Shown piece by piece: positions 50,504-59,377 of a stretch of 64,000 nt of DNA. Each line of letters starts with the position of its first letter. The stretch's first letter is position 1. The notes beneath the pieces were generated by a model, which was given only the letters and a program-made list of their open reading frames with translations, searched no databases and had not been told where the DNA came from. The position numbers and the translations under genes were made by a program. The DNA lies in assembly GCA_030849465.1 (NCBI GenBank), contig JARVLF010000006.1, positions 124,001 to 188,000 of the forward strand. Direction: 5' to 3'. This DNA comes from Moesziomyces globuligerus (Eukaryota > Basidiomycota > Ustilaginomycetes > Ustilaginales > Ustilaginaceae).

Positions 50504-52813
50504 ATGCTTCATCGCTACTGCTGGAAGATTGCTTTGCAGCGCTATACTCGCCGTCCTGCCTTTTCAGCAATCCGCACGGGACCGCCCCAAGCTAGCCTGC
50601 ATCTCGATATGGTCCGCCGAAGTGCACGTGCATCCACCACTGTGGCGGCAGTCCGCTATGCCGAAGCCGGATCTTCATCCGACGATGGAACGGAACTAGC
50701 ACCACCACCTGGCCGTACATCTAAGGCGGTTAAGGTGCCACCTCAAAAGTCCGCTCGCATTCGCTCAAGTCAGACCACAACCAAGGCCCCTCCTAAGCCT
50801 AGAGCCACAGCTAGAGCCACAGCTAGAGCCACCAAACGGGAGTCTTCCCCGACTTTACCGGACCACCCGAAGAGCGAGCCGTCTTCGCCCGGCCAGATCG
50901 AGGACGCAAAACCAGCTCGCAAAAAGCGTGGTGATGGGGCTGCAAAGAAGGAAAAGGTAGAAACTCCGACCCATTTCGAAACGAGGACCAACGTACACGG
51001 AGAAGAGTACCAGATCGAGCTAGATGAAGAGGGAGACCCTGTCCGGCGAGACAAAAACGGCCGTCGTCTGGCAAAACGCAAGAAGAAGGACATCGTCTAC
51101 GAGATCCCCGACGTGCCCAAGCGCGATTTCCGCCTCGAAGGGCCCCCAGAGAAGCGGCAAGAGCGCAGCGCCGGCTTTGTTGGCCAGCTGGGCTACGCTT
51201 GTCTCAACACAGTATTACGATGGCAAGACCCGCCCGTCTTCTCCAGCCGAACCGCACGCATCAAGACGATGGAAGAACAAGGACCCGAATATATCAAAGA
51301 GCTTGGACGCCTGAATGCCCGAGACATGATTCCCATGATCCTCTGGAACGAGGAGAACAACATCAAGTTCATGCGCCTATCTTCGGAGGTCTTCCCTTTT
51401 GCATCGCACGAAAAGTACGGTTACTCGCTCAAGTATGCGGAGAAGGAGTTGCGCGCCGCAGGTGACCTGGCCAAGAAGCTCGGTCATCGCCTCACCATGC
51501 ATCCGGGTCAGTTCACCCAGCTCGGCAGCAACCGTCCTGAGGTGATCGAGGCGAGTATCCGCGATCTCACCTCGCACTGTGAGATGCTCGATCTCATGGG
51601 AATGGGCAAGGACAGCGTCATGATCATTCACGGCGGCGGCACCTTTGGAGACCGCGAGGCAACACTCCAACGCATGCGCGAGACGTACACAACGCGTCTC
51701 TCCCAGAACGTCAAGGACCGTCTCGTTCTCGAGAACGACGAGATGGCATGGAGCGCCGAAGAGCTCTTGCCACTCTGCAAGGAGCTCGGTATCCCCATGG
51801 TATTCGACTTCCATCACGACCTGCTTCGGCCGTCTGCGCGCCCTCCATCGGAGCTTCTCCCCGAGATCCAGGCCATTTTCCATAAGAAGGGCATCACCCC
51901 AAAGTACCACCTCTCCGAACCTCGACCCGGTGCCAGCAACCTGCGAGAGCGACGGGCGCACTCGGATCGCTGTGGCTTCTTGCCTCCAGACCTGCCGGCT
52001 GATGCGCATCTGATGATCGAGGCCAAGGACAAAGAACAGGCGGTGCTCGAGCTTTATCGCATCTACGGTCTTCGTCCCGTTCAGCATGAATCGCTCCGTC
52101 CGCCCGCCAAGGACATCGGCGTCAAAACCTCCGGTCGCAAGAGCAAGCTCGGAGGAGACCGACTTCCGCGAGAACCCCGGAAGAGTAAGATTAAGGAAGA
52201 GGCGAATGGAGAAGATGGCGTCCAGCTGAACCCTAAAAGCCTTTCCAAGGCCGAACGAGCCATCGCAAAGTCCAAAGAAGCTGCGAGAAAGCTTGGCAAG
52301 GTCTATACTGGACCTGGCGCCGACGTAGGCGAGGACGAAGGCGTAGAATTGGCCTCAGTAGAGCCACTCCCAGGAGAGGAAGCCTACGTCAAAACGAGCG
52401 AGGAGGTGCTCCGCGACATGCACACAGAAGCGGCATGGGTACGCGCCGAGCTCTCAGCTGGGCGGGAGCGGCGCCCATTTGGCTCTGAGCCAGGCGCAGC
52501 CCTCGATGAAGCCGACGACAATGACATCGGGGACGACGAGGACGGCTCGGCAGGCGACAAGGCCGACGTCAAGCCAAAGAAGGGGCGTGCGGTAGGCACG
52601 GCGAAGGCTGGGAAGGTGGCTCTGACGGCGCAGCAGAAAAAGCGTGTCAAAGCAGCTATGATCGATGACGGGCAGGAAGTGGTGCTGGCCCAAGGGGCGC
52701 CTTCTAAGGAGCTTGTCCAAGATCACGAGCAAATCGCCGCCGTTCCCGCTGCTCCCGCCGTCCAGACCAAGGCGGGGACGAAGAGAAGGAGGAACACTGC
52801 CGGGATCAACTAG
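50504..52813 (+). CDS. UVE1: UV damage endonuclease (UVDE/Uve1)
   Basis: 769 residues from the ATG at 50504. Uve1 nicks DNA immediately 5' of cyclobutane dimers and 6-4 photoproducts, starting an alternative excision repair pathway. The TIM-barrel domain (about 215-530) shows FVGQLGYACLN, LWNEENNIKFMRLSS, and metal/catalytic motifs HPGQF (about 332), IHGGG (about 376), ENDE (about 410) and DFHHD (about 435). The 190-residue basic N-terminus and the Lys-rich C-tail are typical of fungal Uve1. The first 35 residues are Arg-rich, acid-free and amphipathic, like a mitochondrial presequence; a second ATG at 50609 (Met36) would remove it. A 12-bp tandem repeat at 50799-50832 encodes ATAR repeats in the tail. 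Divergent from the RCC1-like gene. Confidence 0.95.
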   Translation: MLHRYCWKIALQRYTRRPAFSAIRTGPPQASLHLDMVRRSARASTTVAAVRYAEAGSSSDDGTELAPPPGRTSKAVKVPPQKSARIRSSQTTTKAPPKPRATARATARATKRESSPTLPDHPKSEPSSPGQIEDAKPARKKRGDGAAKKEKVETPTHFETRTNVHGEEYQIELDEEGDPVRRDKNGRRLAKRKKKDIVYEIPDVPKRDFRLEGPPEKRQERSAGFVGQLGYACLNTVLRWQDPPVFSSRTARIKTMEEQGPEYIKELGRLNARDMIPMILWNEENNIKFMRLSSEVFPFASHEKYGYSLKYAEKELRAAGDLAKKLGHRLTMHPGQFTQLGSNRPEVIEASIRDLTSHCEMLDLMGMGKDSVMIIHGGGTFGDREATLQRMRETYTTRLSQNVKDRLVLENDEMAWSAEELLPLCKELGIPMVFDFHHDLLRPSARPPSELLPEIQAIFHKKGITPKYHLSEPRPGASNLRERRAHSDRCGFLPPDLPADAHLMIEAKDKEQAVLELYRIYGLRPVQHESLRPPAKDIGVKTSGRKSKLGGDRLPREPRKSKIKEEANGEDGVQLNPKSLSKAERAIAKSKEAARKLGKVYTGPGADVGEDEGVELASVEPLPGEEAYVKTSEEVLRDMHTEAAWVRAELSAGRERRPFGSEPGAALDEADDNDIGDDEDGSAGDKADVKPKKGRAVGTAKAGKVALTAQQKKRVKAAMIDDGQEVVLAQGAPSKELVQDHEQIAAVPAAPAVQTKAGTKRRRNTAGIN
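50799..50832. repeat. 12-bp in-frame tandem repeat in UVE1
   Basis: CTAGAGCCACAG in nearly three copies, encoding Arg-Ala-Thr-Ala units in the basic N-terminal region. Copy-number change would keep the frame. Confidence 0.8.
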
Positions 52814-53145
52814 AGCCAACGCCTACTAGCAATGCCGATGTCTTGCATGCCGCTCATTGCTGCGCAGAGCGGCGGCTCAGTCAATGCTAAGAGATCGCAA
52901 ACTATGAGTCAAGTTGAGAGTTGAAGGGTCCCCCGTTGATGTTTTCGCGAAGCAGACCTTGTTGTGCGAGTGCATGCGCACGGTGCAGCCACGAAACACT
53001 CTGACTCGCTGCCGGGGACTTGGCCGGGCTTTATTTATCTTTATCCGTTGAAGGCTCTGACTCGATGCTGCCCGAAACACTCATAAAGCTACCCGACTGA
53101 GCACATCTCCCACGTTCGCTCATCACAACCCATCTACACGTCAAT
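52814..53145. other. Intergenic region upstream of the GNAT gene
   Basis: 332 bp between co-directional genes. An A/T-rich TTTATTTATCTTTAT patch at about 53031-53045 could serve as a core promoter. No gene is visible. Confidence 0.45.
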
Positions 53146-53925
53146 ATGATCACGCTGAGCGAAGAAGAAGCGCTTGTGCGCCTGGGGCCTACGGTGTCCA
53201 CCGAGCCTGCGCCGTTTCCATCGCGCACTACCATCCCAGGGCAGTACATCGACCTGGTTCCTCTCTCGTCAGCGCATGCCGATGCGCTCTTTCAGCTCGT
53301 CGGGCAGCCTGAGCACGAGCGACTATGGGACTACATGCTCGATTGGCCCTTCAACGGCGACCGAGCACGCTTCGATAAGTATATCCAATCCCGCTGTGCC
53401 ACCGAAAACAACATGGTCTTCTGGGCCATCGAGGACAAGACTCCACCCACGCCGACATCGCCCAAGGTGCTCGGCATGATCTCGTACCTCCGCATCAACC
53501 CGGCCAACCGGACCATCGAGATCGGCAACGTGATGTTCTCGCCCCTGCTTCAGCGATCGCGCAAGTCGAGCGAGGCCATCTTCCTCATACTCAAGCACGC
53601 CTTCGACACCCTCGGATACCGCCGTGTCGAGTGGAAGTGCAACGACCTCAACGTCCCCTCCAAACGCGCTGCTATCCGCTATGGATTCACCTACGAGGGC
53701 CTCTTCCGCAAGATGTTTGTGCTCAAGGGCAGAAACAGAGACACCGCCTGGTTCGCCATCATCGACGACGACTGGCCCCAGCGTAAAGCCGCCCTCGAAA
53801 CCTGGCTCAGCCCGGACAACTTTGACTCGGCTACGGGCGCGCAGAAATTGTCGCTCAAGGAGGCGCATCTCAAGCACGGATACACAACACCGCAGACCTT
53901 GACGCTACCCTCGCGGCCCCTATAG
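53146..53925 (+). CDS. GNAT-family N-acetyltransferase (RimJ/RimL-like)
   Basis: 259 residues from the ATG at 53146. The fold follows RimJ/RimL-type acetyltransferases: LVPLSSAHADALFQLV near residue 38, a YLRINPANRTIEIGNVMFSP strand pair, an acetyl-CoA loop region with LLQRSRKSSEAIFLILKHAFDTLG, then RVEWKCNDLNVPSKRAAIRYGFTYEGLFRKM. This last pattern (N-x-x-S-x-x-A/x-x-x-x-GF-x-x-EG) is diagnostic. Some fungal relatives acetylate small molecules or antibiotics, others proteins; the substrate is unknown. It ends 105 bp from the GH105 gene on the opposite strand. Confidence 0.9.
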   Translation: MITLSEEEALVRLGPTVSTEPAPFPSRTTIPGQYIDLVPLSSAHADALFQLVGQPEHERLWDYMLDWPFNGDRARFDKYIQSRCATENNMVFWAIEDKTPPTPTSPKVLGMISYLRINPANRTIEIGNVMFSPLLQRSRKSSEAIFLILKHAFDTLGYRRVEWKCNDLNVPSKRAAIRYGFTYEGLFRKMFVLKGRNRDTAWFAIIDDDWPQRKAALETWLSPDNFDSATGAQKLSLKEAHLKHGYTTPQTLTLPSRPL

Positions 53926-54030
53926 AACCGGACTAGAGGAAGCAGAGGTTCCATACGGGCTAGAATGATGCAACAGGGTTTATGGATACAAGGCGATTGC
54001 GATGCTTCGACTCATATAGGTACAGATGTC

Positions 54031-55209
54031 CTAGGCGTTCGGAGCAGCATCGAGCGCCATCTTTTCGACGATGGCCAGAAGTGCGAGCGCCTGGCCGTAG
54101 GGCATGGGCGTGATGGGGATGTTGCGGTAGAAGTCCAGATCGTGACCTATGGCCGTCCCGAATGAGGTCTGTTGCAGTTCTCCGTCGTCGGCGATCATGT
54201 CGACGACGCCTTTCAAAGCCGCGTACGCCATGGCCTCGTACCTGCGCTTCTTGACATCATCCTTGAACAGGCCGAGTCGGAGTGCCAAAAACGTGCCCGC
54301 TGCGAAGCCGGCGGAAGCCGACGACTCGACGTAGGAATCCTTGTACCTGAGCAGGGTGTGGAACAGCCCCGAAGCCGCGTCTTGCAGAGGCAGCAACGCA
54401 TCGAGCTGCGCCTCCAGTGTACTGGTCAGATGGCGCGAGAGCGGTGAGTCTGTTTGCGCGAGCTCTTGGTCGTCGCTGAGGATGTCGAAGAGGATGGGGA
54501 TCGCGAGGGTGATCCAGCAATTGCCGCGTGCCCAGTGGGCGCGTGCAAAGTGGTGACGACCCTCGAACGTCCAACCGTGGAACCACAGCCCGGTGGTCGG
54601 ATCGTAGAGGTACTTGATGTGCAGCAAGAACTGGTACTTGGCCTCCTCGATGTACCTCTGCACGCCTAGCACTTTGCCGATCTTGGCGAGCGGGAGCACG
54701 GTCATCATGAGCGTGTCGTCCCACAGCTGGCCCTTGTTCTCGAGCTCGTACGTGATGTGCTGGAATCCGCCTTCTTCGGTCTTGGGCAGGCCGCCGTCCT
54801 TGGGGTCTGCCATAACCCATTCCGCCCACTCTACTAGCCATTCTTTATACTCGGGATGCGACGAAGGATCGTTTTCGTACACGCACGCGAGCGAGAGCAG
54901 CGCCGCCATCGTATTGATGTTCTTGGTCGTTCCGCCTTCCTTTCTTCGGTCGGCGAACCAGTCGTGGATGATCGAGAGAGACTTCGCAGAGGAGGTGAGC
55001 TCGTGATGCTCAAAGAGAGCATAGAGCGCAACACCATGGGTCCACTCCCAGCCATTCCAGCCTTTGGTATCGATGATTCGCCCATCGTTGAGCGGAAGAA
55101 GGAACCTGCCGTCGGTATCCTCGTTGTGCAGCAATTTGTGGATCAGCTTGTCGACGAGCTCAGCACTGACGCTGGACGACATAGACGCGGCGATAGGGTC
55201 CGACGTCAT
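54031..55209 (-). CDS. GH105 unsaturated rhamnogalacturonyl hydrolase-like enzyme
   Basis: 392 residues from the ATG at 55209; an ATG at 55323 would add 38 residues with no domain or signal, so the inner start is preferred. The (alpha/alpha)6 barrel is recognised from WNGWEWTHGVALYALFEHHE, then GLPKTEEGGFQHITYELENKGQLWDDTLMM, GLWFHGW, and HFARAHWARGNCWITLAIP, all typical YteR/YesR blocks, with W-D-D holding the catalytic-type Asp. GH105 enzymes remove the unsaturated uronic acid left by pectin lyases. Without a signal peptide it is probably cytosolic, which implies uptake of oligosaccharides first. The family is common in plant-associated fungi. The Cys in GNCW replaces the Gly usual in this block. 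Confidence 0.85.
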   Translation of the reverse strand: MTSDPIAASMSSSVSAELVDKLIHKLLHNEDTDGRFLLPLNDGRIIDTKGWNGWEWTHGVALYALFEHHELTSSAKSLSIIHDWFADRRKEGGTTKNINTMAALLSLACVYENDPSSHPEYKEWLVEWAEWVMADPKDGGLPKTEEGGFQHITYELENKGQLWDDTLMMTVLPLAKIGKVLGVQRYIEEAKYQFLLHIKYLYDPTTGLWFHGWTFEGRHHFARAHWARGNCWITLAIPILFDILSDDQELAQTDSPLSRHLTSTLEAQLDALLPLQDAASGLFHTLLRYKDSYVESSASAGFAAGTFLALRLGLFKDDVKKRRYEAMAYAALKGVVDMIADDGELQQTSFGTAIGHDLDFYRNIPITPMPYGQALALLAIVEKMALDAAPNA

Positions 55210-55993
55210 GACTTCGTATTGTCCTTCGTATCGTAGGCAAGTGCGAATACAGAGGTGAATGAAAGGGCAATAGCTCAGGTGTTGAAGCCAGGAGTCGGCT
55301 ACGAGCGAGCAGGGGTTGAGCATATACTCTGGGAAGTGCGAGCCTGGTCTCTATAATAGTGTCCGACCCGGCGAGGACAATTTATCGACCCTTCAAGAGG
55401 GTCAGCTGGAAGAGACCGGACCTCGGATCTCAGGTCCGGACCATAGAATGTACACCCCGCGTTTCTCACCGAGCGTTCGGTCGTCAGAGCAAGATGACAG
55501 AGTATTCAATTGCTGCTGCACCTGCGAGTGTTTGCCGAGGCAGGTGCGGCGAGCTCGGCCGCAAGCCAAGGGTCCATGTCCGCGGGCAGCAACAACGGGG
55601 ATTGGAAGGCCAGCGATGTGGTGTGGGGGCTGCCCCCGCCCCTCCCCCACACTCCCCCACCCTGGCGATTTTTCCCCACTCTGATCAAAACTCCATTCCT
55701 TCCCACCATCGGGCCGATGCAGCATTGCTGCCAACCTTTGCCACTGTACGAATGGTCTCTCACCGCATCACGCCTCTGCCGGCTGCGATGAGCCTTTGCA
55801 TCTAGGCCACCGACTCCGCAAGCTGTTCTGTTCGTAATTTATGTCATTAAAGTCGTACGAGCCGGAAACATGACGTGCAAAAAATGTGTCGTCGTTCATC
55901 ATCATCAGAAGCATGCGTTCAAGTTGGAAGAAACGTCCATCGTCACCAAGCTGCCGGAAAGGTCGAGGGCAATCTTCGATCGGTCGAGTCAAT
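55210..55993. other. Intergenic region between two minus-strand genes
   Basis: 784 bp. It contains the GH105 promoter side, including an A/T element near 55351-55358, and a C-rich tract near 55620-55670. No gene is visible. Confidence 0.5.
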
Positions 55994-56866
55994 TCAACAC
56001 GCGATCCTTGCAGCACCACCGAGCAATGCCAGACTCGTCGCAGCGACCGCCACAGCCGCGAATCTCCAACCTTGCATCGCTGCGTCCACGATGGATCGAC
56101 CTCCGGAGCTCTTGAAGATGGCTCCCGTCGATTGATCGTTGTATCCAGCGCCGGTTGTCGACACATCGGTGTAGCTTGGCGGATTGACGGGTACGACGGT
56201 GCCCACATTGTTGTTGGCGGTAGCGACGCCTCCGAGAAGCGCGGAGCCGAGGCCGCAGATATTGCGGAGGTTGCTGATGACCTTGCCCGCACCGGTGCCC
56301 TGTGGGTCGGTGCCGAGGTAGTAGCACTGGTCTGTCTGCTGGAAGCAATCGAGACACTGCGGATACACGGCCTGGAACGTATCCGTACATGCGCACTTGA
56401 TCACGTTGATGTAGGCCACCGGATCCGTGAAGATCGACGTGGCGTTGGCAAAGACCGAGCTCGCACCCATGCACGACGACAGAGACGAGTAGCGCTCCTC
56501 GCACTTGGGACATGACGGGATGTTTGCCGGGAACGTGGGTGGGCCCAAGGAAGCGAGCGGGACCGAGGGCTGGTCCTGGCGCTTCGTTGGCGTTCCTCGC
56601 TTCTCCAGACCGTGTGCGCCGGTAAGGTCGTCCAGAGCGACGTCGCGTGGCGAGTAGAACGCATACACTTCGTCAGGAGTCGAGCGCGGGCTCAAAGACA
56701 GAATGCGTGGTAAAGGCGTCGGCATGGGAGATCGTCTGCCGTTGATCTGGTTCGAGGATTCATCCTGCAGCGGAAGCGCGCGAGCGAGCATCGCTAGCAT
56801 CCCGACCAGGAGGAACGAGAAGAGGAGCCTGAAATCGCCGCCGCGAGCATGTCGTTGCTCCGCCAT
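55994..56866 (-). CDS. Secreted, probably GPI-anchored cysteine-rich protein
   Basis: 290 residues from the ATG at 56866. A hydrophobic segment at about 12-30 (DFRLLFSFLLVGMLAMLARA) is a signal peptide or anchor. Two dibasic Kex2-like sites (KR at 89-90 and 95-96) suggest pro-peptide removal. The mature part has a Cys-rich centre (CPKC, SC, KCACTD, QCLDCFQQTDQCYYLG, ICG) and a C-terminus ending in a hydrophobic stretch after SSGGRS, like a GPI attachment site. The pattern is not CFEM or hydrophobin. A cell-wall or surface role is inferred. Its neighbours are unrelated. Confidence 0.75.
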   Translation of the reverse strand: MAEQRHARGGDFRLLFSFLLVGMLAMLARALPLQDESSNQINGRRSPMPTPLPRILSLSPRSTPDEVYAFYSPRDVALDDLTGAHGLEKRGTPTKRQDQPSVPLASLGPPTFPANIPSCPKCEERYSSLSSCMGASSVFANATSIFTDPVAYINVIKCACTDTFQAVYPQCLDCFQQTDQCYYLGTDPQGTGAGKVISNLRNICGLGSALLGGVATANNNVGTVVPVNPPSYTDVSTTGAGYNDQSTGAIFKSSGGRSIVDAAMQGWRFAAVAVAATSLALLGGAARIAC

Positions 56867-57781
56867 AGTCGTAGATGATGTCGTCTGCCGCGAGTGTCCG
56901 GTGTCACGACGTCACGGCGTTGATCGTCACACAGCGATCCGTGGGAGTAGCAACAAGGTTCGAGGTAGGGATGATGAACGGACGATGGGACTGGTCGAAC
57001 AGGTTCAGAAGCTGGATGAGGGGAAATAGTTGAAGGAACCAGCCTCCAAGATCGAAGCATGGACCTCCAGATGTTCGAGACCAACAACGCGGTCGTGCAG
57101 CATCTTCAAGCGGTACTGGCAAGAGCGACGTCCTTCAGGGGTACATCTGATCTGACACTTGAAGTGCTCAGGCGCAGCCCAGCATGCTGTCTCGTCGGAC
57201 CTTGGCGCAATGCGCAACTCAGCAGCCCCTGTCAGCCTTAATTTTCCCATACCGCCAGGCTGAAGAAACGCCCGACGCCCAGAGCACGTCCGTGACTCGG
57301 TAGCGTCCATCTTGCGCATTCCTCTTACACGCGAGTTGTCTCATCTCCTCCCCTTATCCAGCGCCTTCAGCTCGTACGCAGGCTTGATGGCATTGGAGAC
57401 ATTCTCTGGGAGTGAAGGCCCATCTTGCTCGACAGCAGCAAAGGAGAGGCGGTCCATGGAGCGGGGAGTAGAGTCAAGAAGCATGCTGCAGCCGGCCCCT
57501 GAGACATGTCCAGCAGCTGTCACTCGAGGCGTTGGACAGGGGCGCCTTGCATTTTTTTCCATTTTTGTTACGTCGACTTGGCTCTTGGGAAATCGGCAGA
57601 ATCGGGGCTCAGTACGAGTCCGAGATCCAAGATTCCAACAAAAAGTCAGCTCTCTCATGCAGGGCTCTTCCTTTGCTCGGTGCGATATGCAAACGCTCAA
57701 ATCTCCTCCGATACCATCGTGGCATCGCTGGGCTGCCTTTGTGTGTCTACGTCTCACCAAGCAGCAACGTATGGCGGGGTG
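56867..57781. other. Intergenic region with a possible small minus-strand gene
   Basis: 915 bp between the secreted-protein gene and the plus-strand gene at 57782. A coding-like minus-strand frame ends at 57341 (described separately). Otherwise nothing is recognised. Confidence 0.4.
57341..57562 (-). CDS. Candidate small ORF (possible 3' exon of an unannotated gene)
   Basis: A minus-strand frame running to TGA at 57341-57343, with ATGs at 57562 (73 residues) and 57484 (47 residues). The final part (MDRLSFAAVEQ ... NAIKPAYELKALDKGRR) has C/G-ending codons and balanced composition, unlike random frames here. The upstream part is less convincing, and a spliced 5' exon is possible. No family is recognised. 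It could be chance. Confidence 0.25.
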   Translation of the reverse strand: MEKNARRPCPTPRVTAAGHVSGAGCSMLLDSTPRSMDRLSFAAVEQDGPSLPENVSNAIKPAYELKALDKGRR

Positions 57782-58228
57782 ATGGCTGGAGCGGGGCTGG
57801 ACGCGCGTGTGCCATCCCGCGTCCACGCTAGCGCCTCGTTCGTCGCCACACTCGCCCGCCTCCGCGACACGCTCGACCGCACCGCACACGACGAGGAGCA
57901 GCTCCGAAATGTCGCCTGGCCCGAGATCCTCAGCAAGATCCACACGGCGCTCGAGACGGGCAAACCGATCACCGGTGCTGGCCAGCGCCGCGGTCTGCCG
58001 ATGGACGTCGTAGTCTCAACGCTCAAGGCTAGTTGGCACGTCGATGGCACCTGGCCCATCGGACCCAACGCCAAAGAGGTGCTCGAGCACCAAGGTCAGC
58101 AGAGAGCATTGGCAGAGAAGGGACCACTCGCCAAGCAGGATCCGAGCCCGGAGCAGATCGCAAGCGCCTACCGCGCAAGAGGCATCCAAGTCGAAGAACC
58201 CACTCAAATCGACGATGACGATTGGTAG
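57782..58228 (+). CDS. Conserved-looking hypothetical protein of 148 residues
   Basis: Starts at the ATG at 57782; the frame continues upstream without ATG support and with poorer codon bias. The sequence is soluble, largely helical in residues 15-65 (FVATLARLRDTLDRTAHDEEQLRNV), with a GQRRGLPMDVVVSTLKASWHVDGTWPIGPN block and an acidic DDDDW C-terminus. Third positions favour C/G as in real genes nearby. An upstream exon is possible because the region before 57782 ends in a CAG acceptor-like sequence. I do not recognise the family. It converges with the peroxidase gene, 156 bp apart. Confidence 0.55.
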   Translation: MAGAGLDARVPSRVHASASFVATLARLRDTLDRTAHDEEQLRNVAWPEILSKIHTALETGKPITGAGQRRGLPMDVVVSTLKASWHVDGTWPIGPNAKEVLEHQGQQRALAEKGPLAKQDPSPEQIASAYRARGIQVEEPTQIDDDDW

Positions 58229-58384
58229 GCAATCCAAAGCTGACCATCTCAATGTCGTCTCGCTATGACAAAACGGCACATTCTGCACATTCCACTGCGA
58301 CTTGTCTATGGTAACTATAATTGCAGGACCAATGTACGAGATGCTGAGGAAAATGGATGAAGAGTACAGAGTGGGGGGAAGGAC

Positions 58385-59377
58385 TTAGAGCTTTGCCTTG
58401 GCGTGAATGCCGTGCTGATGTGCGATCCTGTTCTGGCGTGCGAGCGGGTTTGCCTCGCCGTCCTTGCCCACACCAGGCGCGCCAGGCTCGGGCGACTTCT
58501 GCGGCGCCGACTTGTACTCGCCCTTGTACTGCTTCATCTTATCCGCTCTTGCGATGCCGGTCTCGTCGCGGTACACTCCGAGCTCGATGAGCTTGGCAAA
58601 GACCTTGGAGAAGTCGTTGAAGAAGGCGTCACGGTCCTCGGCGTACTTCTCGACCCAGGGGCGGAACTTGTCGTCCTGGATGAGGCTGTAGTCGGTCGGG
58701 AGCATCATGAGCTGCTCGTCGTCGTCATCGGCACCGGGTGCCTTGGCAACATACTGGAAGGGGCCATCCCACTTCTTGGGCGACCACTTGAGCTTGAGCA
58801 GCAGCTTGTAGTACTGGTTGGAGAAGCGGGTGGGCGAGTTGACCCAGGGGCCCTCGAAGCCGGAGCGATCCGAGTGGCAGCGGCCGAGGTTGTGCGCACC
58901 GGAGAGCGCGACGATCTCCTGGTCGTTGAAGCCCATGCGGTAGAAGATGTGTCGGAGGTGGTCGGCACCCTGAGCACCGTCGGGAAGACGGCCGCGGGGC
59001 GGGAGACGCGAGTCGTCGGCAAAGTCGGTCCGGCCTGCGCGCCAGGGGATCTGAGGACCACCCATGGCCTCGATAGCGACCACGCCAGCGAGGGTCCAGA
59101 GGTCGGCATATGTGATCGAAGGGTGCTTCTCCTTGATGGGCTCGAGGAACACGCGCGCGTGCTGCAGACCAGCGTTGGCGGGATCGCCGCCCTCGGCCTC
59201 GTAGCGCATGCCGGCCCCGTTGGAACCGCCGGTGTCGGTCTGGGCACAGTAGGTGCCACTGGCGTGCCATGCTAGACGCACAAGCACAGGTCCAGCCGAG
59301 CCGTCATCGTACTCGGGCTGCTTGAGAACGGCGATGATGTCCTTCTTGACGGCGTCGTAGTCTACCTTCTGCGACAT
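58385..59377 (-). CDS. Class I haem peroxidase (cytochrome c peroxidase-like) with C-terminal AKL
   Basis: 330 residues from the ATG at 59377 (an ATG five codons earlier is also present). The distal haem pocket is [10 protein letters not shown] (Arg and His near residues 38-42). The proximal haem ligand is in [16 protein letters not shown], followed by FEGPWVNS, which keeps the Trp of cytochrome c peroxidase. Such enzymes reduce H2O2, using cytochrome c or ascorbate-like donors. There is no mitochondrial presequence: the protein starts [14 protein letters not shown]. Instead it ends in HAKAKL, whose last three residues match a type 1 peroxisomal targeting signal. The C-terminus is 30-40 residues longer than yeast Ccp1. 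Peroxisomal H2O2 disposal is therefore a plausible role (inference). A fungal cytosolic haem-binding peroxidase is the alternative. Confidence 0.9.
   Translation of the reverse strand: MSQKVDYDAVKKDIIAVLKQPEYDDGSAGPVLVRLAWHASGTYCAQTDTGGSNGAGMRYEAEGGDPANAGLQHARVFLEPIKEKHPSITYADLWTLAGVVAIEAMGGPQIPWRAGRTDFADDSRLPPRGRLPDGAQGADHLRHIFYRMGFNDQEIVALSGAHNLGRCHSDRSGFEGPWVNSPTRFSNQYYKLLLKLKWSPKKWDGPFQYVAKAPGADDDDEQLMMLPTDYSLIQDDKFRPWVEKYAEDRDAFFNDFSKVFAKLIELGVYRDETGIARADKMKQYKGEYKSAPQKSPEPGAPGVGKDGEANPLARQNRIAHQHGIHAKAKL

Noticed and set aside
57506..57781. N-terminal extension of the gene at 57782
   Set aside because: No ATG start and composition unlike the downstream coding part.
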